A stretch of 64,000 bases of DNA from Halomonas maura (GTDB taxonomy: Bacteria; Pseudomonadota; Gammaproteobacteria; Pseudomonadales; Halomonadaceae), in contig NZ_JAUFPQ010000021.1 of assembly GCF_030409305.1 (NCBI RefSeq), forward strand, positions 1 through 64,000. The letters are read 5' to 3'. Of the stretch, positions 1-11,521 are shown one piece after another (the first letter of the stretch is position 1; every line of letters begins with the position of its first letter). The position numbers were made by a program, and so were the translations under genes. The notes beneath the pieces are model-generated. The model made no database searches. It was given only the letters and a program-made list of their open reading frames with translations, and had not been told where the DNA came from.

Positions 1-198
1 CAACGTTGCCCGTCGCCGGCAGCGGATGCGTACTTTACGGATTATCCCGGACCCACGCAAGCCCTGCGGGGAAAAAGTTTCAGGGGCGTGTCGCGGCCAT
101 GACGCCACGATGACACTCACCCCGCCCGCCAGACTATCCACAACCCGTTTCGCCAGGCACCCGCTGTGGATATGTGGTCGCTGCCGCCACAGACACGA

Positions 199-219
199 AC
201 GCCCGCACGGGGCGGGCGT
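199..219 (-). terminator. Possible terminator after pssA
   Basis: Perfect 8-bp stem (acgcccgc/gcgggcgt) with a 5-nt loop, 24 bp beyond the pssA stop codon. The minus-strand tail is poor in T, so it is a weak candidate. The rest of 1-243 shows no gene I can support. Confidence 0.4.
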
Positions 220-243
220 CGCGGATCTCGGCGAAGCGTCTGC

Positions 244-1071
244 TCAGGGTGTCTTGCGCAACTTGCGCAACGCCGCCAGCACCGGCCCGGAGGCCACGTA
301 GGTACCGAACAACAACAGCAGCATGACCGAGGGCTCGATGGAGATGACCACGAAGCCGAGCACGATGGCCAGCAGCATGACGAAGGGGACCGGCCCCTTG
401 AGGTCGACGTCCTTGAAGCTGTAGTAGCGGATGTTGCTGACCATCAGGATGCCCGCGGCCCCCACCACGAACAGCATCAGCAACTTGAAGCCGAAGGCCT
501 CGGCATCGAAGCTGTGGAAGGTCCAGACGCTGGCGGCCACCACCGCCGCCGCCGAGGGGCTGGGCAGGCCGATGAACCACTTCTTGTCGACGCTGCCCAG
601 CTGGACGTTGAAGCGGGCCAGGCGCAGGGCGGCACAGGCCACGTACAGGAAGGCCACCACCCAGCCGGTCTTGCCGACATCCTGGAGGATCCAGGTGAAG
701 GCCACGAGCCCCGGCGCCACGCCGAAGGACAACATGTCGGAGAGGCTGTCGTACTCGGCGCCGAAGGCACTCTGGGTGTTGGTCAGGCGGGCCACGCGAC
801 CGTCCAGGCCATCGAGCACCATGGCGATGAAGATGGCGATCGAGGCGGCGGTGAAGTCGCCGTTGATGGCGGCAACCACGGCGAAGAACCCGGAGAACAG
901 CGCCGAGGTCGTGAACAGGTTGGGCAACAGGTAGATGCCCTTGCGACGCACCTTCTTGCCGTCCTCCAGGGCCTCCTCGACCACCTCCGATTCGCGGACG
1001 AACGTCGCGGCCAGGTCGTCGTCACTTGCCTTGGGCGTCTCGTGCTCGCTATTGCGGGGGTCCTGGCTCAT
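244..1071 (-). CDS. pssA: CDP-diacylglycerol--serine O-phosphatidyltransferase
   Basis: Makes phosphatidylserine from CDP-diacylglycerol and L-serine at the inner membrane, the first committed step to phosphatidylethanolamine. The 275-residue protein has a hydrophilic N-terminal stretch of about 45 residues and then several hydrophobic segments. The CDP-alcohol phosphotransferase signature DG-x2-AR-x8-G-x3-D-x3-D is complete (DGRVAR ... G ... D ... D) near residues 88-111. This is the multi-pass type found in Bacillus and many proteobacteria, not the peripheral E. coli type. It is read away from ilvC's 3' end and is separated from it by a strong hairpin, so it is probably a separate transcription unit. 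No strong ribosome-binding site precedes the ATG, so the start is only moderately certain. Confidence 0.9.
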   Translation of the reverse strand: MSQDPRNSEHETPKASDDDLAATFVRESEVVEEALEDGKKVRRKGIYLLPNLFTTSALFSGFFAVVAAINGDFTAASIAIFIAMVLDGLDGRVARLTNTQSAFGAEYDSLSDMLSFGVAPGLVAFTWILQDVGKTGWVVAFLYVACAALRLARFNVQLGSVDKKWFIGLPSPSAAAVVAASVWTFHSFDAEAFGFKLLMLFVVGAAGILMVSNIRYYSFKDVDLKGPVPFVMLLAIVLGFVVISIEPSVMLLLLFGTYVASGPVLAALRKLRKTP

Positions 1072-1159
1072 CGGTCACATCCGTTGCGGCTTGGGGGTCT
1101 CCCCATTCTACACACTCGGGCGGCGATGGCTCATCGGCCATCGCGCTGGCCGAACGCAA

Positions 1160-1185
1160 CGAGGGCGCGGATTGCCGCGCCCTCG
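1160..1185 (-). terminator. Rho-independent-type terminator of ilvC
   Basis: An 11-bp GC-rich perfect stem (cgagggcgcgg/ccgcgccctcg) with a 4-nt loop, 21 bp past the ilvC stop. On the minus strand it is followed by ttgcgttcg, a modest T tail. Confidence 0.75.
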
Positions 1186-1206
1186 TCGGTGCTACCTGTC
1201 AGTCGA

Positions 1207-2259
<1,053 letters not shown>

Positions 2260-2358
2260 TCAGCGTCGATGGCCACCCGCGCCGTCTGTCGCGGCGCTGG
2301 GCGTCTGCCTCGGGTGTGTCTCACCCGGCGATGACTCGACTCTACGCCAGGCCCCGCA

Positions 2359-2382
2359 TTGCGTAAAACGCTATATTTGCAA
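2359..2382. promoter_or_regulatory. Candidate IlvY operator between ilvC and ilvY
   Basis: Dyad TTGC-N16-GCAA in the AT-rich part of the ilvC/ilvY intergenic region. A second short dyad, acat-N6-atgt, lies at 2387-2400. LysR-type activators such as IlvY bind tandem operators between these divergent genes in E. coli. The operator assignment is inferred from position and symmetry. Confidence 0.45.
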
Positions 2383-2414
2383 CACCACATCCCGACATGT
2401 GAAATAATCCCGCC

Positions 2415-3305
2415 ATGGACATGCGCCCCCTCAAGCACTTCCTGACCCTGGCCGACACCCTGCACTTCGGCCGTGCCAGCGAGGCCTGCCACGTCAGCCC
2501 CTCGACCCTCTCCCGCTCGATCCGCCAGTTGGAAGAGAGCCTCGGCGTGCGGCTCTTCGAGCGCGACAACCGGCATGTGCTGCTGACCCGCCAGGGGCAG
2601 AGCTTTCACGCCTATGCCCGGGACGCCCTGGAGCAGTGGGAGCAGATGCGCCAGTCGTTGATGAGCGAGGCGCTGACCCTCACCGGCGAGATCAGCATCT
2701 ACTGCTCGGTCACCGCCAGCTACAGCTTCCTCTATGACCTGCTCAGCGAGTTCCGCACCCGCTACCCCGGCATCGAGCTCAAGCTGCACACCGGCGACCC
2801 GGCCCAGTCGATGCCCCGGGTACTGGGCGGCGAGGAGGACATGGCGATCACCTCCCGCCCCCGCCAGCTGCCCGAGGCCCTGGCCTTCAAGTCGCTGACC
2901 CGCTCGCCGCTGGTGTTCATCGCCCCGCGGGACGGCGCCCCCTGGGTGCCGCCCGACCCGCGGAGTCCCAGCGCCGACCAGTGGCGGGACGTGCCCATGG
3001 TGCTCTCCGAGGCGGGGCTCTCCCGGGAGGTCAGCGACACCTGGTTCAAGGCCCTCGGGGTGACGCCACGGATCTATGCCCAGGTCGCCGGGCACGAGGC
3101 CATCGTCAGCATGGTGGGCCTGGGGTTCGGGGTCGGCGTGGTGCCGCGCCTCGTGCTGGAAGCGAGCCCGCTCGTGGAGCGCGTGCGCATCCTGCCGGTC
3201 AAGCCCGAGCTGCCCCACTACGACGTGGGCCTGTGCGTGCTCAACCGTCGCCTGAAGAGCCCGCTGATCAGCGCGCTGTGGGACGAGGTCGAGGAGCGCG
3301 GCTGA
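2415..3305 (+). CDS. ilvY: LysR-type activator of ilvC, IlvY
   Basis: A 296-residue LysR-family regulator. The N-terminal winged helix-turn-helix (about residues 4-62: FGRASEACHVSPSTLSRSIRQLE) is followed by a linker helix and a periplasmic-binding-protein-like effector domain. The sequence reads like IlvY, including the motif HFGRASEACHVSPSTLSR and the closing LKSPLISALWD. Its position divergent to ilvC is the classical IlvY arrangement, where acetolactate and acetohydroxybutyrate are co-inducers. Spacing from the intergenic dyads to the ATG is short and no clear Shine-Dalgarno sequence is visible, so the message may have a very short leader. Confidence 0.88.
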   Translation: MDMRPLKHFLTLADTLHFGRASEACHVSPSTLSRSIRQLEESLGVRLFERDNRHVLLTRQGQSFHAYARDALEQWEQMRQSLMSEALTLTGEISIYCSVTASYSFLYDLLSEFRTRYPGIELKLHTGDPAQSMPRVLGGEEDMAITSRPRQLPEALAFKSLTRSPLVFIAPRDGAPWVPPDPRSPSADQWRDVPMVLSEAGLSREVSDTWFKALGVTPRIYAQVAGHEAIVSMVGLGFGVGVVPRLVLEASPLVERVRILPVKPELPHYDVGLCVLNRRLKSPLISALWDEVEERG

Positions 3306-3314
3306 GCGGCCACG

Positions 3315-3339
3315 AAAAAGCCGCCCCGTAGGGCGGCTT
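3315..3339 (-). terminator. Terminator of ilvIH
   Basis: 9-bp stem aagccgccc/gggcggctt with a 4-nt loop. The plus-strand aaaaa run at 3315-3319 becomes a U tract on the minus strand, so it serves ilvH. It could also stop ilvY transcription from the other side. Confidence 0.8.
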
Positions 3340-3364
3340 GGGCATCAACGAACCAGGTATCGGC

Positions 3365-3856
3365 TCAGAGGGACAACACCTTGTCCCCCCGGGCGATCCC
3401 CGACACCCCGGTCCGCGCCACTTCCAGGATGCCCACCGGCGCCATGGCCTGGAGGAAGGCATCGAGCTTCTCGGCATCGCCGGTGATCTGCACCGTGTAG
3501 AGGCTCGGCGTCACGTCGACGACCTGCGCGCGGAAGATGTCCACCGTGCGCTTGACCTCGTCGCGGGCCGCGCCCAGGGCCTTGACCTTCACCAGCATCA
3601 GTTCGCGCTCGATGTGGCTGCCCTCGGTGAGGTCCACCAGCTTGACCACGTCGATCAGCTTGTTGAGGTGCTTGGTGATCTGCTCGATCACCCGGTCGTC
3701 GCCCACGGTGGTCACGGTCAGCCGCGACAGCGTCTCGTCCTCGGTGGGCGCCACGTTGAGGGTTTCGATATTGAAGTTGCGCTGGGAAAACAGCCCCACC
3801 ACGCGTGACAGAGCGCCCGGTTCGTTTTCCATCAGAATCGAGATGATATGGCGCAT
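3365..3856 (-). CDS. ilvH: Acetolactate synthase small (regulatory) subunit
   Basis: Regulatory partner of IlvI. It raises catalytic activity and confers valine feedback inhibition. The 163-residue protein has an N-terminal ACT domain (residues about 2-75, beginning MRHIISILMENEPGALSRVVGLF) and a C-terminal ACT-like domain, the usual IlvH/IlvN architecture and length (E. coli IlvH is 163 residues). Its ATG overlaps the ilvI stop region at 3856, which implies translational coupling in a two-gene operon ending at the hairpin at 3315-3339. Confidence 0.95.
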   Translation of the reverse strand: MRHIISILMENEPGALSRVVGLFSQRNFNIETLNVAPTEDETLSRLTVTTVGDDRVIEQITKHLNKLIDVVKLVDLTEGSHIERELMLVKVKALGAARDEVKRTVDIFRAQVVDVTPSLYTVQITGDAEKLDAFLQAMAPVGILEVARTGVSGIARGDKVLSL

Positions 3857-5580
3857 CAGGTCCGCTCCGTCTTGGAAAGCAGCATGTCACGCATGGAGCC
3901 CAGGGGCACCTGCATCGGATAGACGTGCTCGTGCGGGTCCACGGCGACGTCGAGGAACACCAGCTCGTCCTTGTCGGCAAAGGTGCGTTCCAGTGCCGGC
4001 TCGAGCTCCTCCATCGTCTGCACCCTCAGCGCGGTGAAGCCATACGACTCGATGAGTTTCTGGAAGTCGGGCAGCGACTCCATGTAGGAATGCGCATGCC
4101 GCGACTTGTAGTTGAGGTCCTGCCACTGGCGCACCATGCCCAGCGAGGCGTTGTTCAGGTTGACGATCTTCACACCGCCGCCGAACTGCTTACAGGTCGA
4201 CAGCTCCTGCATCATCATCTGGAAGCTGCCCTCGCCGGTCACGCAGACCACCTGCTCGTCCGGGAAGTTCTGCTTGATGCCCATGGCCGCCGGGAAGCCG
4301 AAGCCCATGGTGCCGAGGCCGCCGGAGGTGATGAAGCGGTTGGGCTTGTCGAACTTGTAGTACTGGGCCGCGAACATCTGGTGCTGACCCACGTCGGTGG
4401 TCACGTAGGCCTCGCCGCGGGTCTGGCGGCAGATCGCCTCGATGACTTCCTGGGGCTTGATCGTCTCGCCGGACTTCGATGGTTCGTAGAGCTTGCCGCG
4501 GCGCTCCTCGCGCCAGCCCTCGATGGTCTGCCACCACTCCTCGAGCGCGTCGGGATTGGCGATCTCCTTGCCCTGCAGCAGGCTGATCATCTCGTTGATC
4601 ACGCTCTGGGCGGGACCGACGATGGGCACGTCGGCGCGCACGGTCTTGGAGACCGAGCTGGGATCGATGTCGACGTGGATGATCTTGGCCGTGGGGCAGA
4701 ACTTGGAGGTGTTGTTGGTCACCCGGTCGTCGAAGCGCGCGCCGATGGCGATGATCAGGTCGGCATGGTGCATCGCCATGTTCGACTCGTAGGAGCCGTG
4801 CATGCCGAGCCAGCCGAGGCACTGCCGGTCGCTCTGCGGATAGGCGCCGATGCCCATCAGGGTGGTGGTGATCGGGTAGCCCAGGCGCTTGACCATATCG
4901 GTCAGCCCCTCGCAGGCCCGCCCGGTCACCACGCCACCGCCGGTATAGAACACCGGACGCCGAGCCTTGAGCATCAGCTCCACGGCCTTCTTGATCTGAC
5001 CGGTATGGCCGCGGGCAACCGGGTTGTAGGAGCGCAGCCTGACCTTCTTCGGATAGACGTACTCGTAGCGCTCGGTGGGCGCGGTCATGTCCTTGGGAAT
5101 GTCCACCACCACCGGGCCCGGACGCCCGGTCGAGGCCAGGTAGTAGGCCTTCTTGAGGACTTCCGGAATCTCGGTCGGGTGCCGGATCGAGAAGCTGTGC
5201 TTCACGATGGGGCGGGTCACGCCGATGATGTCGGTTTCCTGGAAGGCATCGTCGCCGATCAGGTGGCTCATCACCTGGCCACACAGCACCACCATGGGAA
5301 TCGAGTCCATGTAGGCGGTGGCGATACCGGTGACGGCATTGGTGGCCCCGGGACCGGAGGTCACCAGCACCGTGCCGGGCTTGCCGGAGGCCCGGGCGTA
5401 GCCGTCGGCCGCGTGGGTGGCCGCCTGTTCGTGGCGCACCAGGATGTGCTTGACCTTGTCCTGACGGAACAGGGCGTCATAGATGTGCAGCGCCGCCCCG
5501 CCTGGATAGCCATAGATGTATTCGACGCCCTCATCCTGAAGGAAGCGGGCGATCATGTCCGCGCCAGAAAGCAATTCCAC
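3856..5580 (-). CDS. ilvI: Acetolactate synthase large (catalytic) subunit
   Basis: ThDP-, FAD- and Mg2+-dependent condensation of pyruvate with pyruvate or 2-oxobutyrate, the first common step of branched-chain synthesis. The three ThDP-enzyme domains are present. The catalytic glutamate lies in RHEQAATHAADGYARASG and the ThDP-binding GDG-type motif is seen as GEGSFQM...NN. I chose the GTG at 5580, giving VELLSGADMIARF. A GGGGAG Shine-Dalgarno sequence sits 8 nt upstream, and the 574-residue product equals the length of E. coli IlvI. An upstream in-frame ATG at 5634 would add 18 unlikely residues. Confidence 0.94.
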   Translation of the reverse strand: MELLSGADMIARFLQDEGVEYIYGYPGGAALHIYDALFRQDKVKHILVRHEQAATHAADGYARASGKPGTVLVTSGPGATNAVTGIATAYMDSIPMVVLCGQVMSHLIGDDAFQETDIIGVTRPIVKHSFSIRHPTEIPEVLKKAYYLASTGRPGPVVVDIPKDMTAPTERYEYVYPKKVRLRSYNPVARGHTGQIKKAVELMLKARRPVFYTGGGVVTGRACEGLTDMVKRLGYPITTTLMGIGAYPQSDRQCLGWLGMHGSYESNMAMHHADLIIAIGARFDDRVTNNTSKFCPTAKIIHVDIDPSSVSKTVRADVPIVGPAQSVINEMISLLQGKEIANPDALEEWWQTIEGWREERRGKLYEPSKSGETIKPQEVIEAICRQTRGEAYVTTDVGQHQMFAAQYYKFDKPNRFITSGGLGTMGFGFPAAMGIKQNFPDEQVVCVTGEGSFQMMMQELSTCKQFGGGVKIVNLNNASLGMVRQWQDLNYKSRHAHSYMESLPDFQKLIESYGFTALRVQTMEELEPALERTFADKDELVFLDVAVDPHEHVYPMQVPLGSMRDMLLSKTERT

Positions 5581-5730
5581 AGATGTTTCTCCCCTGGAGG
5601 TCTCGAGTGCGATCCGCATCCCCTCTCGGGACACGGGGTCGAGTGCGGCGGTATGCCGCTGCCGGTCTCGCCGGCACCTGATGCCAAACCCTGGCGTTTT
5701 GAGGCCCGGTTAGGGCCAGCACTCTCGTCG

Positions 5731-5850
5731 GGAACGCCGATTCACTGCTGCGCTCGATAGCGTGACCGCCGGCGGTACACGCAGCCTCGTTCACGGACTC
5801 GTAAACTCCGGCTGCTGCGTTCCGGCGACGCTCAATCCCTCGTCACTCGC
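5731..5850 (-). repeat. Dispersed ~120-bp repeat, copy A
   Basis: Read on the minus strand, this stretch aligns along its length with 21721-21843 on the plus strand. Shared blocks are cgccgga(ac), cggagtttac, gtaccgccggcgg and tatcgagcgcagcag, in the same order and spacing. The centre has a small hairpin (tttac...gtgaa). It lies in the long leader region upstream of ilvI. Two copies in 64 kb suggest an intergenic repeat family, but genome-wide copy number is unknown. Confidence 0.7.
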
Positions 5851-6261
5851 GACATGAACCCGCGGTTCCCTCTCACGGCGGATCACCGCGTCGGGGCGTT
5901 GGCCAGGCCGGGCGGTTGGCCCGGACCCGGAAGTCCTACGGCGGGTAGAGGCTCACGGCCTACCCTTCGCGCGGTATTGGGGGATCGCCCGCTTGCGTCC
6001 GCGCCCGTCAGTCAGGAAACGTCAAGATTCCAATAGCCCCCGAAGAGTGTCAACCACCCCCCACCTCGAGACGCCGATTTGCCGGGGGGCATGGCCGTCC
6101 CGCCCCGCTGACCACGACCAAAGTCTACCATCCTCGGCTCGCGGCCTGGACGCGATGCTGCTTTAATGTCGCCAGGTGACACGATTCAGCCTGCTGGTGA
6201 TATCCCTTGTGGGGCCGAACTCGCCGATCAGGCCCAAGCGGCGATCTCTTTCGACCACAGG
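5851..6261. other. Long non-coding spacer between ilvI and the sugar transporter
   Basis: No gene is supported here. Several GC-rich inverted repeats are visible (for example around 5908-5930 and 5942-5964). They could belong to a structured ilvI leader on the minus strand, but I see no leader peptide rich in branched-chain residues. Confidence 0.5.
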
Positions 6262-6275
6262 GTGAATCGATTCAC
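6262..6275. promoter_or_regulatory. LacI-family-type operator before sugar transporter
   Basis: Perfect 14-bp palindrome gtgaatcgattcac with a central CG, the form typical of LacI/GalR-family operators. It lies 40 bp upstream of the transporter ATG, a position suited to repression. The regulator gene is not in this window. Confidence 0.65.
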
Positions 6276-6315
6276 TTCCAATAACCAGACAACGCCTCAC
6301 CGGAGGAGACGCACC

Positions 6316-7695
6316 ATGTCACGCATCGTGCAATGGTCCATCACCGTGGCCCTGGCCGGCTTCCTGTTCGGCTTCGATACCGCGGTCATCTCGGGCGCCG
6401 ACAAGCCCATCCAGACGCTGTGGGGACTGAGCGATCTGCAGCATGGCCTGCTGATCATGTCCATGGCCCTGTGGGGCACCGTGATCGGCGCGATCTTCGG
6501 CAACTGGCCGACAGACCGACTCGGCCGGCGCGCCACCCTGCTGATGATCGGCGTGCTCTACCTGGTCTCCGCCGTCGGCTCGGCGCTGGTCACCGACCCC
6601 ACGCTGTTCGCCCTCTTCCGCCTGATCGGCGGCATCGGCGTGGGCATCTCCTCGGTCGCCGCCCCCACCTACATCTCCGAGATCGCCCCGCCCCGCTATC
6701 GCGGCCTGCTGGTCGCCATGTACCAGTTCAACATCGTCTTCGGCATCCTGATGGCGTTCGTATCGAACTACCTCATCGACAGCCTCATCCTCGACGAGAC
6801 CGCCTGGCGCTGGATGCTCGGCATCGAGGCCGTGCCGGCGTTGCTCTACACCCTGATGATCACCCGGGTGCCCCGCAGCCCGCGCTGGCTGATCCTCAAG
6901 CGCAATGACATCGCGGAGGCCAGCCGGGTGCTGCGACTGATCAAGCCCGACGCCGACATCGACGCCGAAATCGCCACCATCCGCGCCGCCGAGGACGAGG
7001 AGCGCAATGCCCACGCGCCCTTCTTCTCGCGCCGCTACCGCCTGCCGATCCTGCTGGCCTTCCTGATCGCCTTCTTCAACCAGCTCTCCGGCATCAACTT
7101 CATCATCTACTACGCGCCACGCGTGCTCGAGGCCGCCGAGCTCGGCAGCCAGGTGGCGCTGCTCTCCACCGCCGGCATCGGGGTGGTCAACCTGATATTC
7201 ACCATGCTCGGCATGGCGCTGATCGATCGTCTGGGCCGCCGCACCCTGCTGTACATCGGCTCGGCCGGCTACCTGGTGTCGCTGGTGCTGATCTCGCGGG
7301 CCTTCTTCCATGGCGAGCTCGGTGGGCTCGAGGTGCCGCTGCTGCTGGGGCTGTTCATCGCCGCCCACGCGATCAGCCAGGGCGCGGTGATCTGGGTGTT
7401 CATCGCCGAGGTGTTCCCCAACCACGTGCGCGCCCGCGGCCAGTCCTTCGGCAGCTCGATCCACTGGATCTGCGCCGCGCTGATCACCCTGGTGATGCCC
7501 TGGGTGCTGGGGACCTTCAGCGGCGGCCCGGTGTTCGCCTTCTTCGCGGTGATGATGCTGCTGCAGCTGGTCTTCGTGATGTTCCTGATGCCCGAGACCA
7601 AGGGCGTCTCCCTCGAGGACCTGCAGCACCATCTGGTCGGGGACAAGGTCAGCCTGCGTCGGGTCCACCTGTCGCGGGTTCGCGCCCGGGGCTGA
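6316..7695 (+). CDS. Sugar porter family MFS transporter
   Basis: Probable proton-coupled sugar (pentose, hexose or inositol-like) symporter of the inner membrane. The 459-residue protein has about 12 hydrophobic segments. Sugar-porter signatures are GFLFGFDTAVISGA at the N terminus, DRLGRR in the loop between helices 2 and 3, its repeat in the second half (DRLGRRTLLY), PRSPRWL before the central loop, and PETKG at the end. The ATG at 6316 is chosen because GGAGGAG lies 7 nt upstream and helix 1 starts immediately. A longer reading from 6166 has no such support. It stands alone behind a LacI-type palindrome, so induction by a sugar is likely. The substrate cannot be named from sequence. Confidence 0.88.
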   Translation: MSRIVQWSITVALAGFLFGFDTAVISGADKPIQTLWGLSDLQHGLLIMSMALWGTVIGAIFGNWPTDRLGRRATLLMIGVLYLVSAVGSALVTDPTLFALFRLIGGIGVGISSVAAPTYISEIAPPRYRGLLVAMYQFNIVFGILMAFVSNYLIDSLILDETAWRWMLGIEAVPALLYTLMITRVPRSPRWLILKRNDIAEASRVLRLIKPDADIDAEIATIRAAEDEERNAHAPFFSRRYRLPILLAFLIAFFNQLSGINFIIYYAPRVLEAAELGSQVALLSTAGIGVVNLIFTMLGMALIDRLGRRTLLYIGSAGYLVSLVLISRAFFHGELGGLEVPLLLGLFIAAHAISQGAVIWVFIAEVFPNHVRARGQSFGSSIHWICAALITLVMPWVLGTFSGGPVFAFFAVMMLLQLVFVMFLMPETKGVSLEDLQHHLVGDKVSLRRVHLSRVRARG

Positions 7696-7711
7696 CCGGC
7701 CGACACGAAAA

Positions 7712-7738
7712 GGCCCGCCGGGAGGCTCCCGGCGGGCC
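7712..7738 (-). terminator. Bidirectional hairpin terminator (clpB / transporter)
   Basis: 12-bp stem ggcccgccggga/tcccggcgggcc with a 3-nt loop. The plus-strand aaaa before it gives a U tail for clpB transcripts. A second strong hairpin follows at 7763-7797 (ctcgcccgcgcc/ggcgcgggcgag). The pair separates the convergent transporter and clpB genes. Confidence 0.75.
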
Positions 7739-7802
7739 AGGGCCATCACCGGCCCGGTTCACCTCGCCCGCGCCGCGCTCCTGCCGGCGCGGGCGAGTGG
7801 TT

Positions 7803-10385
<2,583 letters not shown>

Positions 10386-10458
10386 GCGCTTTCCTCCGTC
10401 GGGGTAGCGGCGCGTTCGGACGCACCGCCTGGCCCGGTGTCATGGGTCTTGACATCTT

Positions 10459-10487
10459 AGGTGGCGTCAGGATGGCCGGCTTTCAAG
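10459..10487 (-). promoter_or_regulatory. Sigma-32 (heat-shock) promoter of clpB
   Basis: On the minus strand CTTGAAA (10487-10481) is followed after 14 nt by CGCCACCT (10466-10459). This matches the sigma-32 consensus CTTGAAA-N11-16-CCCCATNT at all seven -35 positions and most -10 positions. It lies about 75 bp before the clpB ATG, as expected for this heat-shock gene. Confidence 0.7.
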
Positions 10488-10539
10488 TCATGGGCCATCG
10501 GAAAGCGAAGGGGATTGATGTGGGTCAAGCGACAGCGGA

Positions 10540-10665
10540 AAGCTGGAAGCTGGAAGCTGGAAGCTGGAAGCTGGAAGCTGGAAGCTGGAAGCTGGAAGCT
10601 GGAAGCTGGAAGCTGGAAGCTGGAAGCTGGAAGCTGGAAGCTGGAAGCTGGAAGCTGGAAGCTGG
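10540..10665. repeat. Heptanucleotide tandem repeat, 18 perfect copies of AAGCTGG
   Basis: 126 bp made of exactly 18 uninterrupted 7-bp units, between the pgeF stop (10766) and the clpB promoter (10487). There is no interruption, which points to recent slippage-driven expansion. Both strands are open through it because 7 is not a multiple of 3 and no stop arises, but nothing supports a protein here. Copy number is likely to vary between strains. Confidence 0.95.
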
Positions 10666-10765
10666 AAGGCAGCCTGTTGCCTCCAAAATCCGGGGCAAGG
10701 GTTTTTCTTCAAGCTTCTTAGGCGCGAAGCGCCGCTCTTCCCTCTTCAAGCGGCCCCGCCGCGTC

Positions 10766-11521
10766 TTATCTGAGCCAGATCATGCTGGCCATGCGGCCGG
10801 TCACGCCATCGTCGCGGCGGTGCGAGTAGAAGCGCGGCTCGCAGGCGGTGCAGAAGTGGCCGCCGCTGATATGCGCCAGGCCGAGTCGCTCGAGACGCAG
10901 GCGCGCCAGCTTGTAGAGGTCGGCCATGTAGTGACCGAGCCGGTAGGGACTGGGGTCGAAGGCCTCCAGGGCCTCGGGGTGCACGGCCACGAAGGCCTGG
11001 CGCACCTCCGGGCCCACCTCGAACTGGGCATTGGAGATGGCCGGTCCGAGCCAGGCCATCTGGGCCTCGGCCGGGACGCCCATGGCCGCCACCGTGGCCT
11101 CGAGCACCCCGCCGGCGAGGCCGCGCCAGCCGGCATGGGCCAGCCCGACGCGCTGGCCGGCCCGGTCGCAGAAGAACACCGGCAGGCAGTCGGCGGTCAG
11201 CACCACGCAGGCGTGGCCGCGGTCCAGGGCCACCGAGGCATCGGCCTCGGGCAGCTCCCCCGAATAGACCTGCTGGACCCGGGCGCCATGCACCTGGTCG
11301 AGCCACACCAGCGGGCGGTCGTCGCCGACCTCCTTGTGCAGCTGGCGCCGACACAGCGCCACATGGGCCGGGTTGTCCCCCACGTGCAGGGCCGGATTGA
11401 AGGCGGCGAAGTCGCCCTGGCTGGGGCCGGTCTCCCGCGTGGTGACGAAGGCCGCCACCGAGGGCGGCGCCGGCCAGTCGGGGCGGATCAGTGTCGGGCG
11501 CAGGTCGAGGGCATCGCTCAT
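10766..11521 (-). CDS. pgeF: Peptidoglycan editing factor PgeF (YfiH / laccase-domain family)
   Basis: Family members remove wrongly incorporated residues from cell-wall precursors. Homologues have also been reported as purine-nucleoside phosphorylases and multicopper-type oxidases. The 251-residue protein carries the family's metal-site residues: histidine in WLDQVHGARV, cysteine in VLTADCLPVFF and histidine in GLAHAGWRGLAGGV. The ATG overlaps the rluD stop by 4 nt (ATGA), so the two are translated from one message, an order common in gammaproteobacteria (bamD facing rluD-pgeF-clpB). The spacer beyond its stop contains the 7-bp tandem repeat. Confidence 0.9.
   Translation of the reverse strand: MSDALDLRPTLIRPDWPAPPSVAAFVTTRETGPSQGDFAAFNPALHVGDNPAHVALCRRQLHKEVGDDRPLVWLDQVHGARVQQVYSGELPEADASVALDRGHACVVLTADCLPVFFCDRAGQRVGLAHAGWRGLAGGVLEATVAAMGVPAEAQMAWLGPAISNAQFEVGPEVRQAFVAVHPEALEAFDPSPYRLGHYMADLYKLARLRLERLGLAHISGGHFCTACEPRFYSHRRDDGVTGRMASMIWLR

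Noticed and set aside
6166..6315. 50-codon N-terminal extension of the sugar transporter
   Set aside because: Would read through the LacI-type operator, and a strong GGAGGAG site marks the ATG at 6316 right before the first helix.
10540..10665. CRISPR array
   Set aside because: Units of 7 bp without spacers; no cas genes anywhere in the window.
10442..10749. Short open frames through the heptamer array (products with repeated SWKLEAG or SFQLPAS)
   Set aside because: Open only because a stop-free 7-bp unit cycles through all frames. No ribosome site or family resemblance.
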